Assembly (NCBI GenBank): GCA_002084985.1 | Contig: MZGO01000049.1 | Coordinates: forward strand, 1-9,042 | Length of the DNA: 9,042 bases | Source: Thermotoga sp. 4484_232 | GTDB taxonomy: Bacteria > Thermotogota > Thermotogae > Thermotogales > Thermotogaceae | Direction of reading: 5' to 3' | In this document: positions 1-7,590 of the stretch, in pieces | Layout of the letters: each line of letters opens with the position of its first letter | Numbering within the stretch: the stretch's first letter is position 1 | Notes under the pieces: model-generated | What the model was told of the DNA's origin: nothing | Databases searched by the model: none | Seen by the model: the letters and a program-made list of their open reading frames with translations, nothing else | Program-made: the position numbers and the translations under genes

Positions 1-368
1 AATGAGAAATCTCCGTAACCCGGCGATATCCTGGCCCCTCCAACCAAGGGTTCTTTATCTTTCCTCAACACTTTTTCGATTTCCCTCGCGATATACTCCA
101 CGAATTCCGATGCGATTCCATCTAAGAAGTAAGAAAGCAGCTCATCTCCATCTTCATGAGCCTCTTCAATCTTTCTATCCACGTTTTCACCCAATGTGAC
201 AACCATCAGGGTTACGATCTCACAGTTCTTGAGATGTTTCCTTACGAGATCACTTTTTAACTCGATTTCCCTTACCTTCAAGTACTCGTTCCAGACGCAT
301 TCCTCATCTTCTAATAGGGCAAAAGGGGTTGAAACCTTGGTTATCTCTCTCCAAGCTTTTTCAAAAAT
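1..368 (-). CDS. Vitamin B12-dependent methionine synthase activation-domain protein (partial, runs off left edge)
   Basis: The minus-strand reading frame beginning F-E-K-A-W-R-E-I-T-K codes for a stand-alone equivalent of the C-terminal activation domain of cobalamin-dependent methionine synthase. In the family this domain binds S-adenosylmethionine and lets oxidised cob(II)alamin be reductively remethylated. The key visible signature is R-I-S-P-G-Y-G-D at about residues 113-120, the counterpart of the RxxPGY AdoMet-binding motif. About 122 residues are present; the C-terminal part lies outside the window. The gene overlaps the 3' end of the upstream MTHFR gene, so the two are probably co-translated, and a MetH gene may follow further left. 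Odd point: the frame is open back to a stop near 450 but has no ATG, GTG or TTG before the conserved region. ATT at 366-368 (GAGGA ten bases upstream) or ATA at 387-389 (AGGTG eight bases upstream) are the candidates. Function is fairly sure; the start is not. Confidence 0.8.
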   Translation of the reverse strand, partial: MFEKAWREITKVSTPFALLEDEECVWNEYLKVREIELKSDLVRKHLKNCEIVTLMVVTLGENVDRKIEEAHEDGDELLSYFLDGIASEFVEYIAREIEKVLRKDKEPLVGGARISPGYGDFS

Positions 369-1219
369 GTTCCGAAATTCCTCTGGTATTCTTCCAACAC
401 CTTTGAATCTCTGACGATACCGACCACGTAAAAACCATCCACCTTACTTTTCAATGTATCAACTATTTCCAAGACCTTGGAAAGCGTGTAATCTCGGATA
501 TACTCATCACTCTTATTTTCCAAATCTTCCAGATACTTCCTCGGTATATTCACTCCTGGAACTTGCGAAAAGATCTTGAATTGTTTTTCACTCTTGAAGA
601 AAACAACGGACAAAACGAGTTTGACTTCATTCAACTCATAGATCACGTTTTCCACTTCTTTCACATCGAATACAGGTTGTGAGATCAAGAAATCCGCCCC
701 CGCTCTTATCTTTTCCTTAGCTTTTACAAGATCGGTGTTGTCTCTGTGATTGAAAACGGCTCCCACATAGAAGTCAGTTGAGGGTTTTATCGTCCTTCCT
801 CCAAGATCTTTCCCATCGTTCAAGCTCTTCGCAAGTTTTATGAGATCTGTGATACTGATATCATCTACTCTTGTGGTATTTGGATAGTCTCCATGCTTTG
901 GATCATCCCCCGATAATATGAGAAGATTTTTCACACCGAGCGCATAGGATCCTAGAAGATCGGATTGAATTCTGATCATGTTTCTGGTCGTTCTGGTAAA
1001 ATGCATTAAAACATCCATATTACGTTCCAGAAGAAAGTGGGCACCCGCCCAGGGAGCCATTCTAACTTTTCCAAGAGGCATATCAGTGACTGAAAATGCG
1101 TCTATACCTGTTTCCCACATTTTTTCTGTGAATTCTAAAAACTTTCTTAAATTAGAACCTCTAGGTGTCAATACTTCCAAAATCACACCTTTACTTTTTT
1201 CTAACGCTTCTCTCAGCAG
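341..1219 (-). CDS. metF: Methylenetetrahydrofolate reductase, short bacterial form
   Basis: This predicts a soluble flavoprotein of the MTHFR family, which reduces 5,10-methylene-THF to 5-methyl-THF, the methyl donor for methionine synthase. Visible family blocks are an N-terminal E-V-L-T-P-R-G strand carrying the conserved Glu, S-V-T-D-M-P-L-G, the H-F-T-R-T-T-R-N helix, N-L-L-I-L-S-G-D-D-P around the FAD site, and G-A-D-F-L-I-S-Q-P-V-F-D near the C-terminal half of the barrel. About 292 residues is normal for the short form, which has no regulatory domain. Start choice: the first ordinary start is GTG at 1184-1186, but homologous-looking residues (L-L-R-E-A-L-E) lie upstream of it and a very strong AAGGAGGG at 1226-1233 sits six bases before CTG at 1217-1219 (a second CTG follows at once). 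CTG initiation is therefore inferred. The 3' end overlaps the next gene, the methionine-synthase activation domain, which supports a role in methionine synthesis. The family call is firm; the exact electron donor cannot be read. Confidence 0.87.
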   Translation of the reverse strand: MLREALEKSKGVILEVLTPRGSNLRKFLEFTEKMWETGIDAFSVTDMPLGKVRMAPWAGAHFLLERNMDVLMHFTRTTRNMIRIQSDLLGSYALGVKNLLILSGDDPKHGDYPNTTRVDDISITDLIKLAKSLNDGKDLGGRTIKPSTDFYVGAVFNHRDNTDLVKAKEKIRAGADFLISQPVFDVKEVENVIYELNEVKLVLSVVFFKSEKQFKIFSQVPGVNIPRKYLEDLENKSDEYIRDYTLSKVLEIVDTLKSKVDGFYVVGIVRDSKVLEEYQRNFGTFLKKLGER

Positions 1220-1225
1220 GAAAAT

Positions 1226-1233
1226 CCCTCCTT
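1226..1233 (-). promoter_or_regulatory. Ribosome binding site that decides the metF start
   Basis: On the minus strand the sequence is AAGGAGGG, close to a perfect Shine-Dalgarno match. It lies six bases from CTG 1217-1219 and nine from CTG 1214-1216, but about 40 bases from the first GTG. It favours initiation at a CTG codon over the GTG. Confidence 0.6.
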
Positions 1234-1262
1234 ATCTATATGGTATCATTAATCTTAGACAA

Positions 1263-1268
1263 TATGAT
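1263..1268 (+). promoter_or_regulatory. Possible -10 element for the rightward gene at 1297
   Basis: TATGAT matches the bacterial -10 consensus at five of six positions and lies about 30 bases before the start codon, with the ribosome binding site between. No convincing -35 box is seen at the right spacing, and the element overlaps the region where a leftward promoter for metF must also lie. Weak, sequence-only call. Confidence 0.25.
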
Positions 1269-1296
1269 CATTCGATTGCGAAGGGAGATGATGTTT

Positions 1297-2109
1297 ATGA
1301 AAAGGATTCTGGTTATACTCTTGTCCATAATCTCCATTCTGGTCATAGGAAGTGTCATGAACTTTATCCCAAAAGATTACGTTTCTGTTGTTGTGTACAA
1401 GAACGTTGCTCAGAATTATAGCAATCTCAAAAACACAACGACGTTTTCGTTCCTTTTGGACACCATGGGATTTGAAGGTTTGATAAAAAGTATGTTGCAG
1501 ACGCAGCTTCTCAGTTACGGTCTGGAATTGGATGAATTTTTGGACGTTTTTTCCAACGAGATCATGACGGTGACCTTCGAGAACAAAGATGTCTGTGTCG
1601 TAGCTGGACCTTCCGAAAGTGCTGGCAAGGTGGTCGATGCTTTAAGAGATATCATATCCCAGACGACAGGTGAGGGGACCAGCGTGGTGGTCGAAGCGTA
1701 TGAAGGATACGTTTTCATAGCGGGAAAGAAGGAGTCTATAGAAAAATGTAAAGAAGGTGGGGGAAGCATACCTAAGACCTTCCCAGAAAGCGCCTGGGTT
1801 ATCTCCTACTCTCCATCGGCAAAACTGGAAGACATGGAATTTTCCGCCGAGGGTTATTCGCTTTTTGAGGATGGCAAAGCTATCTCCAAAGGAACCATAG
1901 TCCCGTTGAATCAAAGTGCGAGAGAGTTTCTAAGCAATCTGGAACCAGTTGGTGGGGATCTTAAAGATATGGTAGCAGGAGAACTCACACTTTACCTCAA
2001 CATGAAAGATCCAGTGGCATTCTTAGAAACGCTGACAAAGAGTTTGGAGGGAGACCCAACCCAAGTTAAAGGTCAGTTTGAAAGCGGATGTCACGTCTCA
2101 AGATCTTGA
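1297..2109 (+). pseudogene. N-terminally anchored or secreted protein of unknown function, 5' part of a frameshifted gene
   Basis: I do not recognise this protein firmly. It starts with a positively charged M-K-R followed by about 18 hydrophobic residues (I-L-V-I-L-L-S-I-I-S-I-L-V-I), a signal peptide or membrane anchor with no lipobox Cys, so the rest should lie outside the membrane. The body alternates strands and helices (for example L-E-L-D-E-F-L-D-V-F followed by V-C-V-V-A-G-P) in a pattern that recalls DUF3352-like secreted proteins; that link is only a resemblance. Of several possible starts, ATG 1297 is preferred because AAGGGAG at 1281-1287 is nine bases upstream; ATG 1288 and 1291 are too close to it, and ATG 1264 has no binding site. 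The frame ends at 2109 in an unnatural tail (G-Q-F-E-S-G-C-H), while the sequence sense continues in the next frame to 2416. One extra base near 2065-2080 explains this. A sequencing error or a true mutation are both possible. Confidence 0.6.
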
Positions 2110-2416
2110 AGAGCTTTTCAAATCCGGGGAGGTTTCTTATGAAAAGAGGGGGGATTACTATCTTGTTGAAAATCGGCTCTATGTGAGAGCAAAGGGTGGT
2201 TACGTGAACGCTTATTATCCTGATCCGAATGTCTCCTTCAGTCCTGACGCCCTGGAAAAGGTTAAAGAGCGTATGGAAGGGGACGAATCACTGCTACTCT
2301 ATGTGGATTTGTCAGAACTTATAGAAAGTCTCTCTGGAACGCAGAAGGAAGCTTATATTCTTTTGAAATTAAAAGTTGTGGATGGGAAAGTCAACACTTC
2401 ATTCATTTTGAAATGA
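2078..2416 (+). pseudogene. 3' part of the same frameshifted anchored protein
   Basis: This frame codes for about 112 residues that continue the preceding protein: after removal of one base the joint reads T-Q-V-K-V-S-L-K-A-D-V-T-S-Q-D-L-E-E-L without a break. The fragment has a strand-rich middle (Y-L-V-E-N-R-L-Y-V-R) and an amphipathic C-terminus ending V-N-T-S-F-I-L-K. Read alone it would have to start at TTG 2078-2080, which has only a weak AAAGG before it; the better GGAGGG at 2046-2051 is about 27 bases away. It is therefore more likely the second half of one gene of about 372 residues (1297-2416) than a separate gene. The function is unknown. The stop is 78 bases before the ppdK start. 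Confidence 0.55.
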
Positions 2417-2450
2417 TGTTAGGAAGGAGTAAAGATTTCTATCATGGGAA

Positions 2451-2456
2451 TATAAT
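2451..2456 (+). promoter_or_regulatory. Candidate -10 box for ppdK
   Basis: A perfect TATAAT lies 38 bases before the ppdK ATG, which would give a leader of roughly 30 bases containing the AGGAGGGA ribosome binding site. The -35 position at 17-base spacing (AGTAAA, 2428-2433) is a poor match to TTGACA, so the promoter may need an activator or the call may be wrong. Confidence 0.4.
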
Positions 2457-2494
2457 AATCTAAAGCATACAGATTGGAAGAGGAGGGAGAACTC

Positions 2495-5140
2495 ATGACA
2501 AAGAAATATGTTTACTTCTTTGCCAACGGTAAAGCGGATGGAAACGCCAGGATGAAGGATATACTGGGTGGAAAAGGAGCAAACCTTGCAGAGATGACCA
2601 ACCTAGGTATACCCGTTCCACCGGGTTTCACGATATCAGCCGAGGTTTGTAAGTACTACTACGATCATGGGAGAACCTATCCGGAAGGATTGAAAGAAGA
2701 GGTGGAGGAAGCTCTTCACAGATTGGAAGAGATTACAGGTAAGAAACTTGGAGACCCTGAAAACCCACTCCTTGTCTCGGTAAGATCCGGTGCAGCCGTT
2801 TCCATGCCTGGTATGATGGATACCGTCTTGAACCTTGGTTTGAATGACGAATCTGTGAAAGGACTGGCAGAGCTTACAAACAACGAGCGATTCGCTTACG
2901 ATGCTTACAGAAGGTTCCTTCAGATGTTTGGCGACATCGTTTTGAAAATACCTCACGAGAAATTCGAGAACGAGATAGAGAAACTCAAGGAAGAAAAGGG
3001 TGTTGAGCTTGACATAGAACTGGATGCTGATGATATGAAAAAGCTCGTCGAAAGGTTCAAAGAGATATACAAGGAGGAAGGAAAAGAATTTCCTCAGGAT
3101 CCATGGAAACAACTCTGGCTGGCAATTGACGCAGTTTTCGGAAGCTGGATGAACGAAAGAGCCATAAAATACAGACAAATCCATGGAATTAAAGAAGGAG
3201 AACTCCTTGGAACAGCCGTCAATATAGTTGCCATGGTTTTTGGGAACATGGGAGAGGACAGTGGAACGGGTGTTGCTTTCACAAGGGATCCCAACACCGG
3301 TGAAAAGAAACCTTATGGAGAGTTCCTTCCAAACGCTCAGGGTGAAGATGTTGTCGCTGGTATAAGAACGCCTCTTCCATTGGAAGAACTTAAAAGCAGG
3401 ATGCCTGAAGTTTACAACCAGCTCATGGAGATCATGGAAAAGCTCGAAAAGCATTACAAGGACATGCAGGATATAGAATTCACAGTTGAAAAGGGCAAAC
3501 TGTATCTCCTTCAGACCAGAAGCGGAAAGAGAACGTCGCAAGCTGCCATAAAAATCGCTGTAGATATGGTTCACGAAGGTCTTATCACCAAGGAAGAAGC
3601 TGTTATGAAGGTGAGTCCAGAGGATATAGAAAGGGTACTTCATCCCATGTTCGATCCATCTGAAAGGGCTCAGGCAAAGGTCATAGCGAAAGGACTCCCA
3701 GCATCCCCAGGAGCGGCAACCGGTATCGTTGTCTTCAATTCCAAGAAGGCAGAAGAGATTGGAAAGAGAGGAGAACATGTCATTTTGGTAAGGCCTGAAA
3801 CGAGCCCAGAAGATGTTGGTGGAATGGCAGCTGCTCAGGGCATATTAACCTCAAGAGGCGGTATGACATCACACGCTGCGGTTGTTGCAAGGGGTATGGG
3901 AAAACCAGCAGTCGTTGGGGCAGAGGATATTGATGTTGATGTTGATAAAGGTGTGTTCAGCGTCAATGACATTGTTGTGAAAGAAGGAGATTGGATATCC
4001 ATAGATGGTACAACGGGTGAGGTTCTTCTTGGAAAGATAGCAACGGTGAAACCCATGGGACTTGAGGGGCCTGTTGCCGAACTACTGAGTTGGGCGGATG
4101 AAATAAGAAGACTTGGTGTTAGAACCAACGCTGATATTCCAAGAGATGCTGAAGTTGCCAGGAAATTTGGAGCGGAGGGTATAGGCCTCTGCAGGACAGA
4201 GCACATGTTCTTCGAGAAGGATAGAATACCTAAAGTGAGAAGGATGATAGTTGCGAAGAATAAAGAGGAAAGAGAAAAAGCACTCGAAGAATTACTACCA
4301 CTCCAGAAGGAAGACTTCAAAGGGCTCTTCAGAGTCATGAAAGGATATCCAGTAACCATAAGGCTTATAGATCCACCGCTTCATGAGTTCTTACCGACAG
4401 AGGATGAACAGATAAAGGAAGTCGCAGATCAAATAGGAGTGTCTTTCGAAGAACTCAGAAATGTTGTTGAATCCTTGAAGGAGTTTAACCCGATGCTTGG
4501 GCACAGAGGTTGCAGGTTGGTAATAACCTATCCAGAAATCGCTGTGATGCAAACAAAAGCCATAATAGGTGCAGCCATTGAGTTGAAAAAAGAGGAAGGA
4601 ATCGAAGTTATACCTGAGATAATGATTCCGCTTGTTGGACATGTAAACGAGATAAAGTACTTGAAAGACGTAATAAAGGAAGTTGCAGATGAAATGATAA
4701 AAGAAGCAGGGGTTGAGCTCGAATACAGAGTTGGAACGATGATAGAACTCCCAAGAGCATGCGTTACGGCAGATGAGATAGCGAAGGAAGCGGAGTTCTT
4801 CAGCTTTGGAACGAACGATCTGACACAGATGACGTTCGGATTCAGCAGAGACGATGTGGGGAAATTCCTGCCTGAATATTTAGAAAAGAACATCTTGGAA
4901 TTCGATCCATTCAAATCCTTAGATTATAAAGGTGTCGGAGAACTCGTTAAGATCGGTACTCAGAAAGGAAAAGCTGCAAGGCCCGATCTGAAGGTTGGTG
5001 TTTGTGGTGAACACGGAGGGGATCCCAGATCCATAGAATTCTTCCATAAGGCAGGTCTTGATTACGTTTCCTGTTCACCTTACAGAGTACCTGTTGCAAG
5101 GCTCGCTGCTGCTCAGGCTACAATAAGGGAAAAATCGTGA
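2495..5140 (+). CDS. ppdK: Pyruvate, phosphate dikinase
   Basis: This cytoplasmic enzyme interconverts ATP + pyruvate + Pi and AMP + PEP + PPi, so it can feed gluconeogenesis or act as a PPi-dependent pyruvate kinase in glycolysis. The domains are in the usual order. An N-terminal ATP-grasp nucleotide domain (about 1-370) carries G-G-K-G-A-N-L-A-E-M with Lys27 and V-R-S-G-A with Arg97. A swivelling phosphohistidine domain (about 420-510) holds G-G-M-T-S-H-A-A-V-V-A-R-G-M-G with catalytic His460 and, two residues before it, the Thr that is the regulatory site in plant enzymes. A C-terminal TIM barrel (about 525-875) carries the PEP/pyruvate site, including G-L-C-R-T-E-H-M-F, F-G-T-N-D-L-T-Q and the acid/base Cys837 in C-G-E-H-G-G-D-P. 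At 881 residues the length is typical. ATG 2495 is chosen because AGGAGGGA (2481-2488) is six bases upstream; an in-frame TTG at 2474 lies before that site. fba and ackA follow on the same strand. Confidence 0.98.
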   Translation: MTKKYVYFFANGKADGNARMKDILGGKGANLAEMTNLGIPVPPGFTISAEVCKYYYDHGRTYPEGLKEEVEEALHRLEEITGKKLGDPENPLLVSVRSGAAVSMPGMMDTVLNLGLNDESVKGLAELTNNERFAYDAYRRFLQMFGDIVLKIPHEKFENEIEKLKEEKGVELDIELDADDMKKLVERFKEIYKEEGKEFPQDPWKQLWLAIDAVFGSWMNERAIKYRQIHGIKEGELLGTAVNIVAMVFGNMGEDSGTGVAFTRDPNTGEKKPYGEFLPNAQGEDVVAGIRTPLPLEELKSRMPEVYNQLMEIMEKLEKHYKDMQDIEFTVEKGKLYLLQTRSGKRTSQAAIKIAVDMVHEGLITKEEAVMKVSPEDIERVLHPMFDPSERAQAKVIAKGLPASPGAATGIVVFNSKKAEEIGKRGEHVILVRPETSPEDVGGMAAAQGILTSRGGMTSHAAVVARGMGKPAVVGAEDIDVDVDKGVFSVNDIVVKEGDWISIDGTTGEVLLGKIATVKPMGLEGPVAELLSWADEIRRLGVRTNADIPRDAEVARKFGAEGIGLCRTEHMFFEKDRIPKVRRMIVAKNKEEREKALEELLPLQKEDFKGLFRVMKGYPVTIRLIDPPLHEFLPTEDEQIKEVADQIGVSFEELRNVVESLKEFNPMLGHRGCRLVITYPEIAVMQTKAIIGAAIELKKEEGIEVIPEIMIPLVGHVNEIKYLKDVIKEVADEMIKEAGVELEYRVGTMIELPRACVTADEIAKEAEFFSFGTNDLTQMTFGFSRDDVGKFLPEYLEKNILEFDPFKSLDYKGVGELVKIGTQKGKAARPDLKVGVCGEHGGDPRSIEFFHKAGLDYVSCSPYRVPVARLAAAQATIREKS

Positions 5141-5165
5141 GAGCCGGGATCCCCCGGCTTTCCTT
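5141..5165 (+). terminator. Hairpin after ppdK, probable weak terminator or 3' stabiliser
   Basis: The seven-base arms AGCCGGG (5142-5148) and CCCGGCT (5153-5159) flank a four-base loop and start just past the stop codon. The following T-rich run is broken (TTTCCTTATT), so termination is probably partial. It would lower fba/ackA transcription relative to ppdK or protect the ppdK mRNA end. Confidence 0.6.
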
Positions 5166-5203
5166 ATTAAAGTTAAAAAAATAACCTAGGAGGTGAAAGG
5201 AAG

Positions 5204-6145
5204 ATGCCTTACACTCCGACGAAGGAGATCTTGGATAAAGCTAACAGAGAAGGATACGCTGTTGGTGCTTTCAACATAAACAATTTGGAGTTTCTCCAGG
5301 CTGTAATCGAAGCGGCAGAGGAAGAAAGATCTCCTGTAATAATCGCCACATCTGAGGGAGCAATCAGGTACATGGGAGCAGGAGATCCTCACAGAGGAAC
5401 CAGGATTATAGTCAGTATGGTGAAAGCGTTTGCTGAGACGGTATCCGTTCCGGTGGCTCTTCATCTGGATCACGGAAAAAATTTTGAATACATAATGTCA
5501 GCTTTGAGAGCAGGTTACACCTCCGTCATGATAGATGCTTCTCATTTACCTTTTGAAGAAAACTTGAGAGAAACCAGGAAGATCGTTGAGATAGCCCATG
5601 CGCTGGGAGTTTCTGTTGAAGGAGAATTGGGGAAACTGAAAGGAATAGAGGACAACGTTGTTGAGAGGGAATCCGTTCTCGTGGATCCCGAGGAAGCGAA
5701 GGTATTCGTTGAAAGGACAGAGCTCGATTTCCTCGCTCCCGCTATAGGAACCAGTCATGGCGCTTTCAAGTTCAAAGGAGAACCTGTTCTCGATTTTGAA
5801 AGATTGAGAAAGGTTAAGGAGAATACAGGAGGAATCCCCTTGGTTCTTCATGGAGCGTCCATGGTTCCACAAGATCTTGTTGCCCTCGCCAACGAATATG
5901 GAGCGGAGATAAAGGGAGCCAAAGGTATACCTGAAGAGATGCTCAGAGAAGCTATCAAACTCGGTATCAACAAGATAAACATAGATACTGATTTGAGAAT
6001 AACCTTCAACGCTGGCATAAGGAAAACCCTCTCTGAGAAGAAAACTGAGATAGATCCAAGAAAAATCTTTAAACCTGTCTTCGAAATGGTCAAAGATACT
6101 GTTAAAAAGAGAATGAAAATATTCGGTTCGAGCGGAAAAGCCTGA
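5204..6145 (+). CDS. fba: Fructose-bisphosphate aldolase, class II (zinc-dependent)
   Basis: This glycolytic and gluconeogenic enzyme reversibly cleaves fructose 1,6-bisphosphate to dihydroxyacetone phosphate and glyceraldehyde 3-phosphate. All class II marks are present: A-L-H-L-D-H-G with catalytic Asp89 and metal ligand His90; V-M-I-D-A-S-H-L-P-F-E-E-N (108-120); V-E-G-E-L-G with Glu141; G-T-S-H-G with zinc ligand His185; V-L-H-G-A-S with zinc ligand His216; and the phosphate-binding I-N-I-D-T-D at 258-263. At 313 residues it belongs to the shorter, GatY/KbaY-like or thermophile branch. Tagatose-bisphosphate activity therefore cannot be fully excluded, but the neighbours ppdK and ackA favour the central-carbon role. 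The start follows a strong TAGGAGGTGA at 5187-5196. It lies 63 bases after ppdK beyond a weak hairpin, and 27 bases before ackA, so it is probably co-transcribed with ackA. Confidence 0.95.
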   Translation: MPYTPTKEILDKANREGYAVGAFNINNLEFLQAVIEAAEEERSPVIIATSEGAIRYMGAGDPHRGTRIIVSMVKAFAETVSVPVALHLDHGKNFEYIMSALRAGYTSVMIDASHLPFEENLRETRKIVEIAHALGVSVEGELGKLKGIEDNVVERESVLVDPEEAKVFVERTELDFLAPAIGTSHGAFKFKGEPVLDFERLRKVKENTGGIPLVLHGASMVPQDLVALANEYGAEIKGAKGIPEEMLREAIKLGINKINIDTDLRITFNAGIRKTLSEKKTEIDPRKIFKPVFEMVKDTVKKRMKIFGSSGKA

Positions 6146-6172
6146 CCAAAAGTCTTTAAGGAGGTATAAGTC

Positions 6173-7396
6173 ATGAAAATTCTTGTTATAAATTCGGGGA
6201 GTTCCTCCGTAAAGTATCAATTCATAGACATGAATGGGGAAAAGGTTTTATGCAAAGGTATAGCAGAGAGGATAGGTATATCAGGAAGCAGGTTGATCCA
6301 CAAAGTGAGAGGCGAAAAACATGTCATAGAGAAAGACTTACCGGACTATGAAGTCGCGTTGAAGCTAATTCTGGATACTCTAATGGATGAGAAACTGGGA
6401 GTAATAAAAGATCTTTCCGAAATAGGAGCTGTGGGACACAGGGTAGTTCATGGAGGAGAGATTTTCGCCAGTTCCGTTCTGATAGATGATGAAGTGATAA
6501 AAGTTTTAGAAGAATATTCCTACCTCGCACCATTGCACAACCCACCGAATCTCATGGGAATAAAAGCATCTATGAAGCTCCTTCCAAAAGTTCCAAACGT
6601 TGCCGTTTTCGATACGGCCTTTCATCAGTCGATGCCAAGGAAAGCTTTCCTCTACGCCATACCGTATGAATATTATGAAAAATACAGGATAAGAAGATAT
6701 GGCTTCCATGGAACTAGCCACAGATACGTATCCAAAAGAGCCGCTGAAATACTTGGGAAATCTTACAAAGAGCTGAAGATCATAACCTGCCATCTTGGAA
6801 ATGGTGCTTCCATAGCGGCGGTTAAAAACGGAAAATCCGTTGACACATCTATGGGTTTCACACCCCTTGAAGGTCTCGTTATGGGTACAAGGTCAGGTGA
6901 TATCGATCCATCGATAGTTGTGTTCCTTCAGGAGAAAGAGGGTCTTTCCCCTCAAGATGTGTACGACATTTTAAACAAGAAGAGTGGAGTTCTAGGACTT
7001 TCAAAAGGATTCAGCCCCGATATGAGGGACATAGAGGAAGCCGCCATGAATGGAGATGAAACCGCAAGGACAGCACTTGATGTGTACGAATACAGAATAG
7101 CGAAGTACATAGGAGCCTATGCTGCTGTCATGAACGGTGTTGATGCGATTGTTTTCACTGCAGGTGTTGGTGAAAATTCTCCCATAATAAGAGAGGAGAT
7201 CTGTGAAAATTATCTTGGATACCTTGGTGTGAAAATAGACAAAGAAAAGAACGATGTGATGGGAGAAGAGAGAATAATTTCCACACCGGATTCGAAAGTT
7301 GCCGTTTTGGTTATACCAACCAACGAGGAGTTGGTCATAGCAAGAGATACGAAGGAAATAGTGGAAAAGGGTATAAAAGAATTGAAGATAGTGTAG
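6173..7396 (+). CDS. ackA: Acetate kinase
   Basis: Acetate kinase converts acetyl phosphate + ADP to acetate + ATP, the last energy-yielding step of acetate fermentation, or activates acetate in reverse. It belongs to the ASKHA fold. The sequence shows the N-terminal phosphate loop N-S-G-S-S-S-V-K-Y (Asn7), H-R-V-V-H-G with Arg90, P-L-H-N-P with His122, F-D-T-A-F-H with catalytic Asp147, [10 protein letters not shown] (174-183), H-L-G-N-G-A-S (Asn210), G-T-R-S-G-D-I-D-P with catalytic Arg240, the adenosine-site F-T-A-G-V-G-E-N-S (328-336) and the C-terminal T-N-E-E (383-386). At 407 residues it is full length. AAGGAGGT at 6158-6165 precedes ATG 6173 by seven bases. The gene closes the ppdK-fba-ackA cluster, and its stop codon runs into the stem of the terminator that follows. 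No phosphotransacetylase gene is seen here. Confidence 0.98.
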   Translation: MKILVINSGSSSVKYQFIDMNGEKVLCKGIAERIGISGSRLIHKVRGEKHVIEKDLPDYEVALKLILDTLMDEKLGVIKDLSEIGAVGHRVVHGGEIFASSVLIDDEVIKVLEEYSYLAPLHNPPNLMGIKASMKLLPKVPNVAVFDTAFHQSMPRKAFLYAIPYEYYEKYRIRRYGFHGTSHRYVSKRAAEILGKSYKELKIITCHLGNGASIAAVKNGKSVDTSMGFTPLEGLVMGTRSGDIDPSIVVFLQEKEGLSPQDVYDILNKKSGVLGLSKGFSPDMRDIEEAAMNGDETARTALDVYEYRIAKYIGAYAAVMNGVDAIVFTAGVGENSPIIREEICENYLGYLGVKIDKEKNDVMGEERIISTPDSKVAVLVIPTNEELVIARDTKEIVEKGIKELKIV

Positions 7397-7422
7397 CGGG
7401 CGAAAAGCCCGCTTTTTTCTTT
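7396..7422 (+). terminator. Strong rho-independent terminator of the ppdK-fba-ackA cluster
   Basis: A perfect six-base GC-only stem GCGGGC/GCCCGC with a GAAAA loop is followed by TTTTTTCTTT. The first stem base is the last base of the ackA stop codon. Confidence 0.93.
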
Positions 7423-7490
7423 CCCGCCTGTTTGAACTTTTTCCTCTCATCCCCGTCCAAACGATGGTATTGTAAAACACCCATTACTAA

Positions 7491-7574
7491 AACCCATTCC
7501 TTTTTGGGAAGATGGTTGAGATGATCAAATACAAGGCCAAAGAATACGGAATCAAAGTTGAAGTGGTTGATTAG
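7491..7574 (+). pseudogene. Relic of a TnpB (IS200/IS605 OrfB) gene
   Basis: A run of about 27 codons reads N-P-F-L-F-G-K-M-V-E-M-I-K-Y-K-A-K-E-Y-G and then I-K-V-E-V-V-D before a TAG stop. This is the segment of TnpB-family proteins (the RNA-guided nucleases of IS200/IS605 elements, often annotated as OrfB transposase) that comes just before the late RuvC/zinc-finger region (Y-T-S-x-x-C). Stops lie directly upstream (7488-7490) and downstream, there is no full catalytic domain, and no partner tnpA is visible. It is therefore a dead fragment. It shows that a transposon once lay between ackA and the decayed genes to the right. The match is by pattern recognition only, and the fragment is short. 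Confidence 0.55.
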
Positions 7575-7590
7575 GAACATATTGTTTAAT

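Noticed and set aside
1235..1262. Leftward promoter TTGTCT-16-TATAGA for metF
   Set aside because: Its start of transcription would fall inside the ribosome binding site at 1226-1233, so it cannot serve the inferred start as it stands.
978..1421. Plus-strand open frame across metF and the divergent promoter region
   Set aside because: The composition is unlike a protein and it overlaps two better-supported genes.
2474..2494. Upstream TTG start for ppdK adding seven residues
   Set aside because: It precedes the clear AGGAGGGA ribosome binding site, which is well placed for ATG 2495, and the 881-residue length fits the family.
2636..3778. A 380-codon minus-strand open frame inside ppdK
   Set aside because: It lies wholly antisense to a strongly conserved enzyme gene, has a low-complexity Phe/Leu/Ser-rich composition and shows no recognisable domain.
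7430..7462. GTTTG...CAAAC-bounded 33-base stretch that resembles a CRISPR repeat in its ends
   Set aside because: It occurs once, with no second copy or spacer pattern nearby.
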